From contig PYSS01000008.1 of the NCBI GenBank assembly GCA_003049465.1, positions 492,654-556,653 of the forward strand: DNA of 64,000 nucleotides, written 5' to 3'. The translations under genes and the position numbers were made by a program. This document shows, one piece after another, positions 1-13,029 of this stretch. The notes beneath the pieces are model-generated. The model was not told where the DNA came from. It saw only the letters and a list, made by a program, of their open reading frames with translations, and searched no databases. The stretch's first letter is position 1. Each line of letters starts with the position of its first letter. Source of the DNA: Magnaporthiopsis rhizophila (Eukaryota > Ascomycota > Sordariomycetes > Magnaporthales > Magnaporthaceae).

Positions 1-53
1 CATCATCATCTTTGCGGAGCAGCACTTGCTTCCCTGTGGTGGAAGGACGCGTG

Positions 54-93
<40 letters not shown>
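54..93. repeat. Poly-A homopolymer, 40 nt
   Basis: An uninterrupted A run. It generates poly-Phe/poly-Lys open frames on the two strands, which should not be read as genes. Confidence 0.95.
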
Positions 94-95
<2 letters not shown>

Positions 96-431
96 ACCTA
101 TCCGCCCGAGAATGCAGCCATAAGAGATGCAAACATTGTGTGTCGATGCCTGTCTAGCGGGATGATGATGATAAGGAAGTAAGAGGGTACNATCCTCATC
201 TCCCACCCGAACCGAGCACGAAGCGTAGTGCGGGAGGTGCACGGGTGGACGGGCACCGGTCCCCGGGCGGCGAGATGCGGGGACCCATTATGCCCACATA
301 ACTGTGAGCAAAAGGGTTTTTTGGCTGGACAGGGCAGGGCGAGGCGAGGCAAAGCCGTCGGACATATTTGGGTCCCTGCGATTCGATCGAGATTTCGACA
401 GACCCAGTGAGAGACGCAGAGGCCAATGGTG

Positions 432-645
<214 letters not shown>

Positions 646-3600
646 CCATGATCAGCATTCGTATGTCCCCCACTCGACATTCAATACGCGCATCAGCCGC
701 CGAGGACCTTCCCTGTGTCCGTCCTTTCTGGCAGCTGCTGCTTTTCATGCAACCTGGGACACGAAACAAAGACTTGGACTTGATCATCTGGGGCGTATCT
801 ATGCCAATACGCTGAGACCGAGGCAATTATGGGTGGATGGAACACCCCGTGATATCTGGCAGCTTGGCTTCAATGCCATTCATCAAGCGTCTACCTGGGC
901 ATGCACGCCGGTAGATAGAAAAGAAAAGAAAAAGGAAGGTCGTGGAATCACAAGGGTTGCAAACCGGAAGCAAAGAATATGGGTGATGAGGGCCTTTGGT
1001 TCAGTTCAGACCCTTGCGCAGATCGTTGGAATCACGGAAGAAAGCAGAGGCGAATGAAAGCCATTGGCTGGAAGTTTTAAGCAAAATGCACCCAACTGGA
1101 GCGCAACGTCCTGCTCCTGCGGGTGCCGCTTTCCATCCGTGCTTCTTGCTGCATGCAGTGTGCTGTGCGTCTTGGATGTGTGGATTGGCCAGGCGCACAC
1201 TTTTACTGGCTGCCCCATATTGATAACGCCATGTTCTAATCACGACGACCAATGGAACCCCCTCGTATTCCATCCGGCTCTTTTTGTTTATCACCATCAC
1301 CATCACCACCATCATCATCATGGGCGCCCTCCGCAAAAGAGCTCGTAATGCACGATGCTATGCATGCACGCCACCACTCATCACCACCACTAACCCCACC
1401 ACAGCCAAGCGCGTGACTGATAGGTTGGGTTATGCTTTCGCGTCGTCGAAAAACAAACAGGAATAAAAAAGAAAAGCTTGGCTAGCTCCCCTTTTTGCCG
1501 ACCGCGTAAACACCCGTAGCCCCGGTTCGGCCATGCCGGGGCTGTGCCAATTGATTGCGAGATCTCTGCCTATCCGAATTAATAATCTAATCAGCGGGGT
1601 GGGAAGGGAATCCATGGCTCCATCCGTGGTGAAGGGACCCAAGTTCGTATCACAAACCTGAGACGGCTCCCGCGAGTGGCGTGGGTTGTGGGCTGTGGGC
1701 GCGCGCGGGGGTCACATTTGTTTCTCAGACGTTTTGTTCGGTTCATTAAGATCCTTCCTTTCCCGTCCTTTCTTACGCTCTTCCTCTTCCAGGAAATAAC
1801 TCTCCGGACACGGCGCTCAGATCATGGCGGCGTATCTTTGGTATGCATTTCGACTCGTGCGGGTGGGGGCTTGTAATCTTTTTGCACAACTCATCCTCGC
1901 CGTCCTGCTGCTTGCGTCACCTCCCGTCCTTCACTGATACCACTTGCCTTTGACGTTTTTTTCCGCCTCACTCCGTCGAGGTTTATCGCACTCCGCCACC
2001 GTACGTGCGTAGCCGTGCATGTGAATTGACTCTTAGAGGGTGGACATGAATCTTAGGGCAGTAAATACACTTTGTATCATCGCGCTTGTCTTGGCTTGGT
2101 GTTGCGGCTGACCCTGGGACGCTGTCAATTCCTCGGCGAGACTTGATAGCGCAAGTCTGTGTGGTCTGTGTACGGTCACCCAACTTGAGACAGCTAGTCT
2201 GGTGTTTCTGTTACCCAATTGCAGGAGGGGCCGTAGCCGTTGGCATGATGGTCAATCCACTGGACGGAAATCGGTGGACCAAACATCTACGGAACTTCCG
2301 CGCCTTTTTTTCTTTTCCCACATGTTCTCAGGAATTCGTATGGACCTTCAGAAAGCGAAGTCCGGCTCCACGTCAGTGAGCCCGGCAACTCCACCCACAC
2401 CCGAGTTGACCCCTTATCCTGGTCTTCTGGGGACAAGGGGGACCCTAGAATGAGGTCTGGCGGACGAGCAACAAACGAAGCAAAACCTACCCGCGCCGCT
2501 CGCCCGCGCCCTTGGTAAATGAATGGTCGATGAAAATAACATGAGCCGTTATGGGAGGCTAAATTGGGCGAAATGGGCGAGGTCCCAAGACGGAGAGACG
2601 ACTCACGGATGCGACACCTACATGGGTAGGTACCTAGGTAGTTCCTCAAAAACACCGCCGGGCCAAAACGCTGTGTGAGATTGAGTGCGGTGACACAGGC
2701 CGGTTCGGCTGGGCAACGGACGGCGCCTTTTTTTGTTTTCTTGGCTCAGTGTTTTTTGCCGGCCCTTGGGGCGCGGCGATCCTCATTCCCCTGTTAGGCA
2801 CCACCGAGGAATGTGCGCTCGAGATTCACACGGAGTTGGCAGCGGCCTGCAAGGCAACCCATCCATTAGACGGCGTTGCTTGAATAGGAAACCCATGGAG
2901 GAGTGCGTGCTTGCTTGGCTGCTTCTCAACCGTCCGCCACCCAAACGCTACTCCGCCGCACGCAAGCTCTAACATCGGATGTTGACAGCTAGAAGGAAAA
3001 CGATCTTCAGTTTGTGGCTTTTTGGGCAGCTAATTTTGCGCCCCCTCACCCGAAACGCTCAAGCCAGACGACGGCGGGCCAGGACCTGTTTCCTCGACGC
3101 ATCACCTACGGCTGGCGGTGACGCCATCAACCCGACCTGGTGTTTGTTTGGGGCCAAGTTCAGCAACAAGGGCAGAGAGTGGTCGCATCTTGCTAGGGCC
3201 AGGCACGCGCAGGGGCGCCCACCAGCCGCCGGCCCCATTGCCATCTCCACTGAGGCCAGAGGAACCGTGTCGGTGCCAGGCCCCGTTGTTTAGCGCGGCC
3301 TGCCTGCCAAGCGGGCGCGGTGCAGTGACCGCATTGGCTGCTGCCGCTCCAAGTCAGACCCAACATGCTCGGCCTCGGGTTCCACCCTTGGGCCTTTTAA
3401 CCCAAGACAATCACCTCTCTCGGCCTGGTCGTCGTCCCCGTTTCTTTTCGCCCTTTTTTCCCACTCCACTCACTTCCGGGCCTGCACTCAGCGAACGAGC
3501 AGGCTTTGTTGCGGTTGAACCCAGCGCCAGGGGCAAAGTTTTTTTCTTTTTTTTTTCTTCTTTATTTCCTTTTTCCTTTTTCCCCTTTCCTAGTCCTCAC

Positions 3601-4148
3601 TCGTTCTGATTCCGCTTTCGAGTTTTCACCGCGTCCAGCGCTGCCATTGGGCTTGCTTCTTGGGTCCCTCGTCCAGTAGGAATCGAGCATCTCGATCTTT
3701 CCATCGACTGACCGACCTCACCCGATTTTGCTCCCTCGGGCGTTTCCCGAAGCTAGCCCGACACCCTCACTGTCGTTTTGCAACGCCTGCACCGCTGCAA
3801 AGCCCCGATCCCGACGACAACCTAGCCAACCTCTTCAATACTCGCTTTCGGAGTCGCCGACCAACAGGCCTTTTAGACGTAGGGCCTCCGACCACTCTGA
3901 CTGGGCATTTACGCTTTGCCCTAGCCCTCCCGACAGCGCCCCAGCCCATTGCCTCAGTCACTCTCCAGAACACCCCTCTACGTGTCGTGATATGGCGGGT
4001 GGCTCATAGCCTGATCCATCACGAGATTGGCTTAGTGGGAGCTTCGTGAGAGCGAGCACTGGGCCACCACGTCCGACATTGCCACCTTTGTGGAACGCCC
4101 GCCCATCAACAGTATAGCCCTCTAGAACTACGGCTTGGCACCTTCGCC

Positions 4149-5625
4149 ATGATTCTGTCGCGGGGACAGCCCACGAGCTGGGCTCTAGCCATGGCCGCTG
4201 TCCTCTTTTTCTGGACAAGCCTTGCCGCTGCCCAGCTGATCAGCGTGGACTACTGCTCTAACATCAACACTGGCACGACGCCGGCGAGTAAGTGCAATAA
4301 AAATACTCGGAAAATTGTCGTTCCTCCTGACACAGCGCTAACATGAGCCCCAACCCCTCAGACTACAGTGACTTCCAATCTCAAGGCCTGTGCCAGGTAT
4401 TCTGCAGGGATCGCAAGTTCGGGCTCGCGATCGTGAAGCAGAACAATTGCTGGTGCTCCAGCATACTTCCAGCCAACGAGATCCAGGTGTCGACGGACAA
4501 GTGCAAAAAATCGTGCCCGGGGTTCCCTCCAGACTTCTGCGGAGGTGACAGAACCTTTGGGTACATGCGTATCAATGCGAACCCCCTCACCGCCACTGCT
4601 GCCTCAGGAGCTGAAGAGACGTTGGTAAGTCGACTGGTTCGATGATGGGCATGTCTTGATGTATTTCTATGTTCTCTCGCTGTGCTCGACATGTGCTCCT
4701 GGGTCCTCTCGCCGTGATCCGCTCTTCTTTGTCATTGCAGGTAACGATGGGTCAAGAAAGGACAACCCAAGAGGATGCCCGATTTGACAGTCATTGCCGT
4801 GAACACAGGGAAGAAGACCCCAAACGACCTGGCATCCCGACCGGGTCACGGTAACAACCTCCCCGTCCTCTTCGTCCACGTCCGAAGACACAGTATGGAC
4901 CCGCCCTTTGCGTCGTATATGGACATACATCAGCCGCTGGTGACTATGGCATTGCAGGCCTTACTGCTATATGTTGGGATTTCTAGTGCATGGTACGGAA
5001 GCTGACTGGGGCTGATACTTAGACTACTTCGGCCGGGGGTACGACGAGGAGGACGACGCAGCTCATCGAGACGGTGACCATAGATGGGGTCATCAAGACG
5101 GTCACGGCGCCAGCCAATCCCGACAACACCGACCCATCCGAAGCGAATCGGTCAGGCGGCGGAAATGGCGGTGGTCTCGGTGGCGGAGCCATCGCGGGGA
5201 TAGTGGTGGGCATCTTGGCGATTCTTGCCATCGGCGGCATCGCCGGATTCCTAGTGATGCGCCGCAGGAAGGCCAAGGCCGAGGAAGATTACGAGGGCTC
5301 CGAGAGCCCCAGGGGCAGCGGAGCAGCCATGGCACACGTGCCCAGGTCGCCCGACGGGGGTGACGGTTTCGGCGGGCGCCCCGGCGGCAGGCGTCCGACG
5401 AACGCGACGCACGGTAGCGACCATTCGAGCGGCCGCAGGAGCAGCATGCTGATGCCGGGAGATCCGAGAATGAACCCGTCGACCGGCATCTACGGCCGGA
5501 CGGATCTCAACAAGAGCCACGACAGCTTCCTGTCGATGCAGGACAACCGCGACTACTCGAGGCCCGTCCACGAGCCGGCCAAGGTTCTCAAGGTCACCAA
5601 CGCCTCGCCAGACGACATCGACTGA
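4149..5625 (+). CDS. WSC-domain cell-wall stress sensor, single-pass membrane protein
   Basis: Predicted cell-wall integrity sensor of the Wsc1/Slg1 type, acting at the plasma membrane. The four-exon model is 4149-4287, 4362-4624, 4809-4892 and 5023-5625; phases agree and the total is 1089 nt (362 aa). Residues 1-28 form a signal peptide ending SLAAAQ. A cysteine-rich WSC domain follows, with eight Cys including the CQVFC, CWC and CGG segments, then a Ser/Thr-rich stalk, a glycine hinge, one transmembrane helix (IAGIVVGILAILAIGGIAGF) followed by basic RRRKAK, and a cytosolic tail of about 120 residues. The first intron has donor GTAAGT and branch GCTAAC. The small third exon (28 codons, giving VTVTTSPSSSSTS) is inferred from phase and Ser-rich content. 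If it is skipped the frame is kept, so an isoform is possible. Family assignment is strong; the partner pathway (Rho1/PKC) is known for the family, not shown here. Confidence 0.85.
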
Positions 5626-8600
5626 ACACGGCTCCCGGCATTCATCTTAACTGCCTCCAGGCGAACGGAGGAATAGCAAATCCATCGGCCTGGTCATCTT
5701 ACTCAGGCTGCCAAACCCAACTAAATACGCTGACGGCAAAACGTATCAGCCAAACTCCTGCTCGCGATACGCCCACCGCTTAGGACGCGCCTCAGCAAAG
5801 CCGTCTCCATTCGAGACTAAACGGGATTGCAACAAGTGGGCGAGCCTACCCTAATCTCGACACCCACCACTTGCCAGCATTGGTTACGACGTACACGAAT
5901 TTCGTCCATTTTCCCATCACCCTGCCACATAAACACATCATTTTTTTGGGCCCCTAAATCGCAACCCAAGATACCAGGACGGCGTTATATTTCAATAATA
6001 TCTCTGTTTTTGCTTTTGGTCCGTGTTCAATTTACTATTTAACTTTGTTCCTGCCTTTTCAAATCTTTCTCTCCTCGGCAGCTCTAAGCGGACCACCTGA
6101 TCAGCCGACCAAGCGATTACGCGTAACCTGGTCGTTGGAACGCACCGAGCTGACGGCCTAGTGTAGCGCCGCGGTCAAATCAGAGAGAGACACGACGGGG
6201 AATCACGGGGGTGGCGTGGGGAATGTCGCCTAGTCCGGTGTCTCTGCCCTCAGCCCCCTGCAATTCCTTGCTTCTCCATTCGTTGCTCCTTCGCGTATTG
6301 AGTTTCGGGCTGCACACTCGCATCGGTCGTCGCGAACGAGAGGCTTTTGGTCATGTTTTGGGTCGAGCCCTGGAGAAAAATGGACAAATAATGAGAGGGA
6401 TTATAATCGGGCTGGCTTTTGTTTTGAAAGCAGACGAGTGAAGCGAGTCAAGGATGCCGGCTGGCGTCACGACTTCTCCAGGAGGGTTCCCTTGCGCTAC
6501 CTTCTATAAGATTGGCCGCCCGACATCGGGTCCGGGGATAATATGGCGTTGGGTGGACTTAATAGCGAATGGGATTTTGTACATAGCTCAGCCGGCGGGC
6601 GCGCCATGGATTGGGAACCATGGCGTTGGAAAAGCGGTCAAAAACAAGTGCTTATATTCTCTGCTTTGGAGGCCCCTCGTTGTGTTACGTGCTGTTTCCA
6701 CGTCTACTGGACCTGGACGGCCTCTCGCTGCCTAGCCGCACAGCCCAACAAGTGTGACCTGTTGCCGTGAATGCGAGAGCTAGTTGTATGTTCCGATGTT
6801 GGCTCGCTGAGGGTGAAGCGGCCGTTAACCTCTTTTCATCGGGTCGTATACTGGCACCCCGCGTCAAGCTTTCTATATCCAGGCTTGCCTACTATCTCAC
6901 CTCCTTTTCGACTACTTCGAACCCATAGCTAGTTGTATGTTCCGATGTTGGCTCGCTGAGGGTGAAGCGGCCGTTAACCTCTTTTCATCGGGTCGTATAC
7001 TGGCACCCCGCGTCAAGCTTTCTATATCCAGGCTTGCCTACTATCTCACCTCCTTTTCGACTACTTCGAACCCATAGCTAGCTGATAATATGTGTCGGCT
7101 GTGCCGAGTATTACACAGGGATGGGTAGCGTGAGGCCTTGTCTTCCTATGAGATCACCCGCTTGTCTTTGAAAATGACGATATGCCATGGCTGGCTGTCA
7201 CACGCTAGTGACAGCCGTGAACTAACAAGGAAGAACCCAAGAACACGACATAAAAAAAGGGGGGGAGAGAATCACTCGGAAGAACGCGGGCCGACTGACA
7301 CCATTCTGCAAGCAACAGTGGTAGCACAAAAGGGAACATGCTAGTCGGGATGCTTGTTTTGAATAAAGGATGGGCTTGGATTTGTTCCGACAGCTATTTC
7401 CATGGTCCGACATTGCACAGGTGCATTGGCAAGTTTGATATCTGATTTGGACTTTTTTTCGACGGCCCGCACGGCCCAGACAGCACAGACAGCCCCGTCC
7501 GAATCGGGACGAGGGCTGAATTCTGTTTCCAGAAGTGACGAGAAAAAGGTGTGGGTGACAATACATGGATTGAGAGGATGGGATGACATCTGGCTTTGGT
7601 CTCCCAATTGCCAGCCAGGGAAATAAAACCTCTGTCGATCAAGCCCTTTTGATTTCTCCACCAGGGCAGGCGCGGGGAAAAAGTCATGGCCGCAATTGGA
7701 GGCGAGAAAAGACAGAAAACACATTCATGGCTCCAAAAGCTGAGCAAGCGTGGACAAGGGGGACGACATTGAAACTTGGCTCTGGCAGCCAATCAAGCCC
7801 AACTCTCGGCAGGGGGGACCTTTGGCCCACGATTTGGGGAGGATCCAACCAAGCCCCCTTTGCAATCTTAGCAGATCCCCAAACCCCGGTTGTGCTGGGC
7901 TGCCGTTGGCTGGGCGGGAGACACAAGCACAAGCGCCTGCAGTCACGAGTCGGGGGGACCACATGCAAGGGGCCTCCCGCCTTGCGTCGACGGAGCGGCC
8001 CAGGGACCCTCGTCATGCAACCCCTTATCGATCTCTTGGGGCCTTTCATGGGATGCGGCATCCATCTCGTCAACTGGAAAAAAACAAAAAAAGATTTGAT
8101 GTGGAGTGAGAGAGCGTCCCTATAGGTGGCTCGTTATATTTCTTTTCTTTTCTTTTGTTTCTTCGGTGCACGATCCATCTTCCAATCGACGTGCCGTCCT
8201 TCGATTCGCCACCAGTCCTTCCTTCCTTCCTTCCTTTCTTGTTTTTTTTTTTTTTTTTTTTTTTTTGTCGGCAAAAAAAAAGTAACTCCGGCTCGCTGGC
8301 AGGCCGCGTTTCCTCCTTTCTTCCTCTGGCTGCCAGGACCAAAGATTAAAAAACTGGGCCATAACAAAAATCTTCCTGGGATCGAAGACACAGCGGCCGT
8401 CGCCAGCCGACCCCCAAACGACGACAGCAATCTCCCTCGCCGCTCCATCGTTTGCCGCCTCTTCCTTGTGATTTCGACGGCAGCATACTCCACTCGCTCG
8501 ACGATACGAACCGCGCACAAACGGGTCCGGGTCTTTTCGTGTTTTTCTTGAGAAGAAAGGAAAACAAAAAAAAAAAAAAAAAGGGAGAAAAAAAAAGTAG

Positions 8601-9511
8601 ATTGGACGGACGGGAAACGGGAAGACTGTCACCCAATCTTTAGGTTGTGTTAACCGGACGAGCGCAGAAGCAGGCCAACCAACAACACCTGCGTCTGCTG
8701 TGCAACCCGCCATGTGTTTGGGCAGCGACAAGGGCAGTAGGTAGGTAGGTTACTAGGTAGCACTGTGCTTTACGCGCAGCGCGCGCGCATACGACCCGTC
8801 GACGGCGCGAATCACGAGCGGGCGGGCAATCTCGACCGGCCTGGCATCTCCGCTACTACCCCGACTACATCCACCATCAATGATACCACCACCACCCTCA
8901 GCAAAAAAAAAAAAAAACGACCACACCACCTGTCGCTGGCACGTACGTCAGTCAACCTTGCGCCGCGCGACGAACCATCTGGGCCCTGGGGCACAGCCTC
9001 GCTTGCAGGATCTTGAACCCGAGATATCTATCGCAATTTTCCTTCTGTTCCTGCTGTTGGCGCTGCTGCGCCCGCGCGGCACACACGCCCACTCGCTCAG
9101 TCATCGCCTCTGCGAGCCTCGGCCTTTCGATATACCCCCGATCTCGGTCTATTCTTCGCGCTGGTCAAGACGCCTGCACCTGCCCGAGATTGTGCTCTCG
9201 TCGGGCCTCGACGTGCTCATCTTCCCAGCCTTCTGCAAAACAAAACAAAGCCATCCGACCTCGGGCTTCCAGCATCCGCCACGGCGTGCCTCGGGCCTGG
9301 ACCGGCCTCCCGAACGCGGCCCGGACCTCAGTGACTTGCGGTCGAGGAGCTTCGTAGCCAGCAACCTTCTTTGTTTTTGAGTGGTCTGGTTCCGCAGGCG
9401 TGGGGTTGAGGAATATAGGTTCCCGCCCACAACAACTGCTTGACCACTGCGCCTGCTGGAGGTGACCAAATCCGGTGTCGTTGGTCGCGCCCGAAAAAAA
9501 ACACCGCAGCC
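5626..9511. other. Gene-free stretch with tandem duplication and low-complexity runs
   Basis: No supported gene in 3.9 kb. Contents: AT-rich 3' flank of the WSC gene (to about 6060), an exact 149-bp tandem duplication (6778-7075), CTTCC runs and a T run near 8220-8266, short A runs (8566-8595, 8903-8916), a TAGGTAGGTAGG motif near 8738, and a CT-rich leader before the DUF300 start. Open frames of 100-200 codons here lack domains and overlap on both strands. Confidence 0.6.
6778..7081. repeat. Exact 149-bp tandem duplication (two copies)
   Basis: Copy one covers 6778-6926 and copy two 6927-7075. They are identical base for base, and each starts AGCTAGTTGTATG and ends CTTCGAACCCAT. A third AGCTAG at 7076-7081 marks the edge, so a 6-bp AGCTAG direct repeat flanks each unit, as expected for slippage or unequal exchange between short repeats. 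No gene crosses it. Confidence 0.95.
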
Positions 9512-11547
9512 ATGGTTCTCACATTCAACACAACATGCAACTCGACCCTGGACGAGATGAGGAGTAGGTCAACCCTTGGGGGATTTTGGGAAGCGTGTAC
9601 GCGCGCCAGAGCTGATCGTCCATCACAGTCCAACCTGGCGATGAGATCCCCATCGCGGGGCCGTTGACCTTCCACGACCTCGCCTTGATCATCTCGGCCG
9701 CCTCGACGCTGGTGGCCGTCACCATGAGCCTGTGGCTGGTGTTTATGCATGCGACGCACTACACCAAGCCGCGCGAGCAGCGCCATATCATCCGCATCCT
9801 CTTCATGGTGCCCATCTACGCCACCAGCTCGCTGCTGTCGCTACGCTACACCTGGCACGCCATCTACTTCCAGGTCATGAGCGACTGCTACGAGGCCTTT
9901 GCCATCTCGTCCTTCTTCGCCCTCATGTGCCACTACATCGCCCCGGACCTGCACGAGCAGAAGAACTACTTCCGCGCCATGACCCCGATCAAGCCTTGGG
10001 TCTGGCCCGTCAACTGGTTCCGCGCCTGCTGCTGCGGCCCCCGCGGCCCCTGGCGCACCCCGTCCAACGGCCTGACCTGGTTCAACATCGTCTGGGTCGG
10101 CGTCTACCACTACATCTTCGTCCGCGTCGCCGCCACCATCACCGCCGTCGTCACCCAGTACTTCCACCGCTACTGCGAGAGCAGCAACAGCCCCGTCTTT
10201 GCCCACATCTGGGTCATCGCCATAGTCTGCGTGGCCGTCGGTATTGCCATGTACTGCCTGATCCAGTTCTACATGCAGCTGAAGGAGCCTCTGGCGGAGC
10301 ACAGGCCGTTTCTCAAGATCTGCGCCATCAAGCTCGTCGTCTTCCTGTCCTTCTGGCAGTCCGCTACCATCTCGGTTGCCACTTCCCAGCTCGAGATCGT
10401 CAAGCCCAACGACGTGTTTGCCTACCCGGATCTCAAGGTCGGTATCCCCTCGGTCCTCCTGTGCTTCGAGATGGCCCTCTTCTCCATCATGCACATCTGG
10501 GCCTTCCCCTACCAGCCCTACCGGGTCGGCGCCAAGGCCACCTTTTACCCGGTCGCCGACCCGGCGAGCGGTGCGCGTCCAAAGGAGAACAAGGCCTCGC
10601 CGCCCTCGGGTGGCTTCCTCGGCCTGCTCGCCATCTGGGACGCGCTCAACCTGTGGGATATCGTTAAGGCTTTCGGCAGGGGCGTCCGGTGGCTGTTCTG
10701 CGGCCGCCGCAACCGCGATGGCCGCTACCACGGCCGCCGCTCTGGGCGCAAGGGGAGCAACGCTAGCAGCGACGATCTCGACCTCGGCAACCTCGCCGGC
10801 CCTAAGAGGCCCGGTCGCAGGGGCATCGGCGGCGGCAACAGCACCGAGCACCTGCCCATCGCGAACGAGTTTCGCAGGAGCAAATTCCTGATGCTGGGTG
10901 GTGGTGGTTCAGGCGGATCCAGCGGTGGCGGCCTGTCGGCAAAAGCAGGTGGTGGTGGAGGCGGAGGCGGAGGTAATAACGGAGGGAGCTCCCCTGGCCG
11001 CATCCTGACCTCATCCCCTCTTGCCGCCGCCAGCGCCGTAGACGATTCTCCGGTTGCGACCACCAGGCTGAACGCGCTGCACTCGCCCCAACAACCTTCG
11101 AGCCCGCCGAGCGCGCACGAGGGCGCAGGCCTGATCGCTCACGCGGCCTCGCCGGGTCGCCACACCAACGAGGCCCCGTCTCCCTACCGCGACAACTTTT
11201 CGGACGACGCCGCCGCCTACCACGACGCCGCCGCCGCCCCGGGCGTTGCCGTCCCCTACCACCCGAACCTCCACCACGCCCAGGTCGGCCTCGGCATGTC
11301 GTCGGCGCCCGCGCGTCCGGCACGGTCGCCAGGGTCGCCGCCGTACCAACAGCGCGGCGTCGGCCCGTACCGCCATCAGCAGAACTTTTCGCGCGGCGGC
11401 TCTCAGTCCGGCATCGGCCGGCCTCTGGTGCGGACGGAACTGCAGCAGCAGCCGAATTCGTCCCCGCGTCAGCAGCCATCACCTATAAGTCCGTACGGAC
11501 AGCCTAGGCCAGATGGACCGCCACGGGGTGACGGTGGTATGATCTAA
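9512..11547 (+). CDS. DUF300/organic-solute-transporter-alpha-like (TMEM184) membrane protein
   Basis: Polytopic membrane protein of the DUF300 family (Ost-alpha/TMEM184). In fungi the substrate is unknown; plant and yeast relatives act at endomembranes or the vacuole. Two exons: 9512-9563 and 9629-11547, with a 65-nt intron (donor GTAGGT, acceptor CACAG), giving 656 aa. The start ATG lies in CAGCCATGG. The mature N-terminus has NTT and NST glycosylation sequons. Seven hydrophobic segments occupy roughly residues 35-310, including LALIISAASTLVAVTMSLWL and FMVPIYATSSLLSL, with the family's CYEAFAISSFF region. The C-terminal half is a low-complexity cytosolic tail rich in Gly, Ser, Pro and Ala (poly-Gly near genomic 10950-10985). 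The family call is firm; the function is open. Confidence 0.85.
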
Positions 11548-12092
11548 TGAGACACTGTTCTTTTTTTCGTCAACGCATTCATGTGAGTGTAGCATCGTGC
11601 TTTGGACGCGGTAATTACAAACCACCCTTTGTTTTTCTTCTCTCTTCGTTTCGTCTGGGGTCCGTGTGCCTCTTTTTCGGGCTCGGTTCCGTGCATGGTT
11701 TCTTGCCGCTTTCTCTGGCAAAAAATCAATCTTTTTTGTTTTTCTTTTGTCAAGCGTGCATATCGGGTTTACTTTCACATCTTCCCCTTCTTTTTTTCTC
11801 TCTCTTTTCTTTTCAGCATGGCGCCCGGGGGAATAGCAAAGGCGCCGTTGCCACTTTTTCATCCTTCTCTTCTAACCCCGACCTCTTGGTCTTGTCCATT
11901 CTACTTTTGACGGATTAGTTTCCATTACACGGGTTGTCTGGGTTCAACTGGGTCTTCTTGTCAACCCTGGCCCTACTTTCTCTTCTACCTTGACATGGTT
12001 TGTTCCCTGTACCTTGTTTCTGATAGATACCAAAAACCATCTGTTTCATCTTGTACCTTATTTCTCAGGCTGTGTCGGTATACTGGCCGCGT

Positions 12093-12111
12093 GGGAGGGT
12101 GGGTGGGTGGG
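12093..12111 (+). other. G-quadruplex-forming motif
   Basis: Five GGG triplets separated by single A or T bases on the plus strand, about 545 nt after the DUF300 stop. This spacing fits the strictest G4 pattern. If the DUF300 transcript extends this far, the motif would be in its 3' UTR RNA. Confidence 0.55.
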
Positions 12112-12962
12112 TGGTATCCAGAACCAATCAATGCTACGGTTTTAGCAGACACAAAGGCATGGGCAGCTTCGCCAGTGTCCACGTTGCTCAACACTTGAAT
12201 TTGTAAAAGTCTCTGTATGCGAGTAACACACGTCGAGATGTAAACCAATTCGTCCAAATCAAACAGGTACGTGGTAGCCAGCTTCCCAAAAACAAAATCT
12301 ATCCAAACGATTCTAGGGTATCTTTGCGCAAATGCGTGTAGTGTCGCTCAACGAAAAAGAAGAGAGAACCCGAAGAAAAAAAAAAAAAGGGAAAAGAAAT
12401 GGAGAAAAAAAAGGAGACAAGATAAAACGCAACTCTATACAAGACACAAGCGTTGGTTTGTCTGTCTCATCCGTTTTGTTTACAAAGGCGAGGTCTAACG
12501 CGGCAGACGAGGACGGACACATGCGCGTTCCTCTAGTAGGCACAGCCAGACCGGCCGGCCACGGGTGTCGATGCGAATGTATGTCGTTTCATTAAAAGGT
12601 ATATGTTTGGCGTGTAATAGAGTCGCTGGTGGATATTTGCAGAATTCATGGACCGAAGGACGTATGGGTAACGCAAAGGGCACGTCCCATAACAGATGAC
12701 GCCTTCGTTTGTTGTATGTTGCAGCAGCACAAGTTGACGGACAAGACGGGAGGAATGGGTTATCCGTTCCCATCTCGCCCGTCGTAGCTGGAAGCTGTAC
12801 CGCCCATCCATGGCAAGGGATGGGGGACCGCGTGGTTCTGGTTCCCTCCAGGGGGTTTTCGAGTATCGTGAAGAAAATGTGTAGATTGGAGTGGTTGCAT
12901 TTGCAGCCGCACCCGCGCTGAATGCCCTCTGGAAAATCTCGCTCGTGTCGACAGAAGAGATT

Positions 12963-12963
<1 letters not shown>

Positions 12964-13016
<53 letters not shown>

Positions 13017-13029
13017 NTTTTTTTTTTTT
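12964..13029. repeat. Poly-T tract with ambiguous base at 13017
   Basis: About 66 T with one N. The N shows the assembler could not resolve the run, so its length is uncertain. Confidence 0.95.

Noticed and set aside
1064..1348. Open frame with a run of ten histidines
   Set aside because: The His run is a CAY microsatellite; the rest shows no similarity to a protein family.
6900..6930. tRNA-like GACTACTTCGAACCC segment
   Set aside because: It resembles a T-loop, but no acceptor, D or anticodon arms can be folded around it.
7583..8125. 180-codon plus-strand open frame
   Set aside because: No domain, no signal peptide, overlapping frames on both strands; ordinary intergenic composition.
9841..10851. 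336-codon open frame on the minus strand
   Set aside because: It is antisense to the DUF300 coding sequence; its Gly/Asp/Val-rich composition is what GC-rich codon bias creates on the opposite strand.
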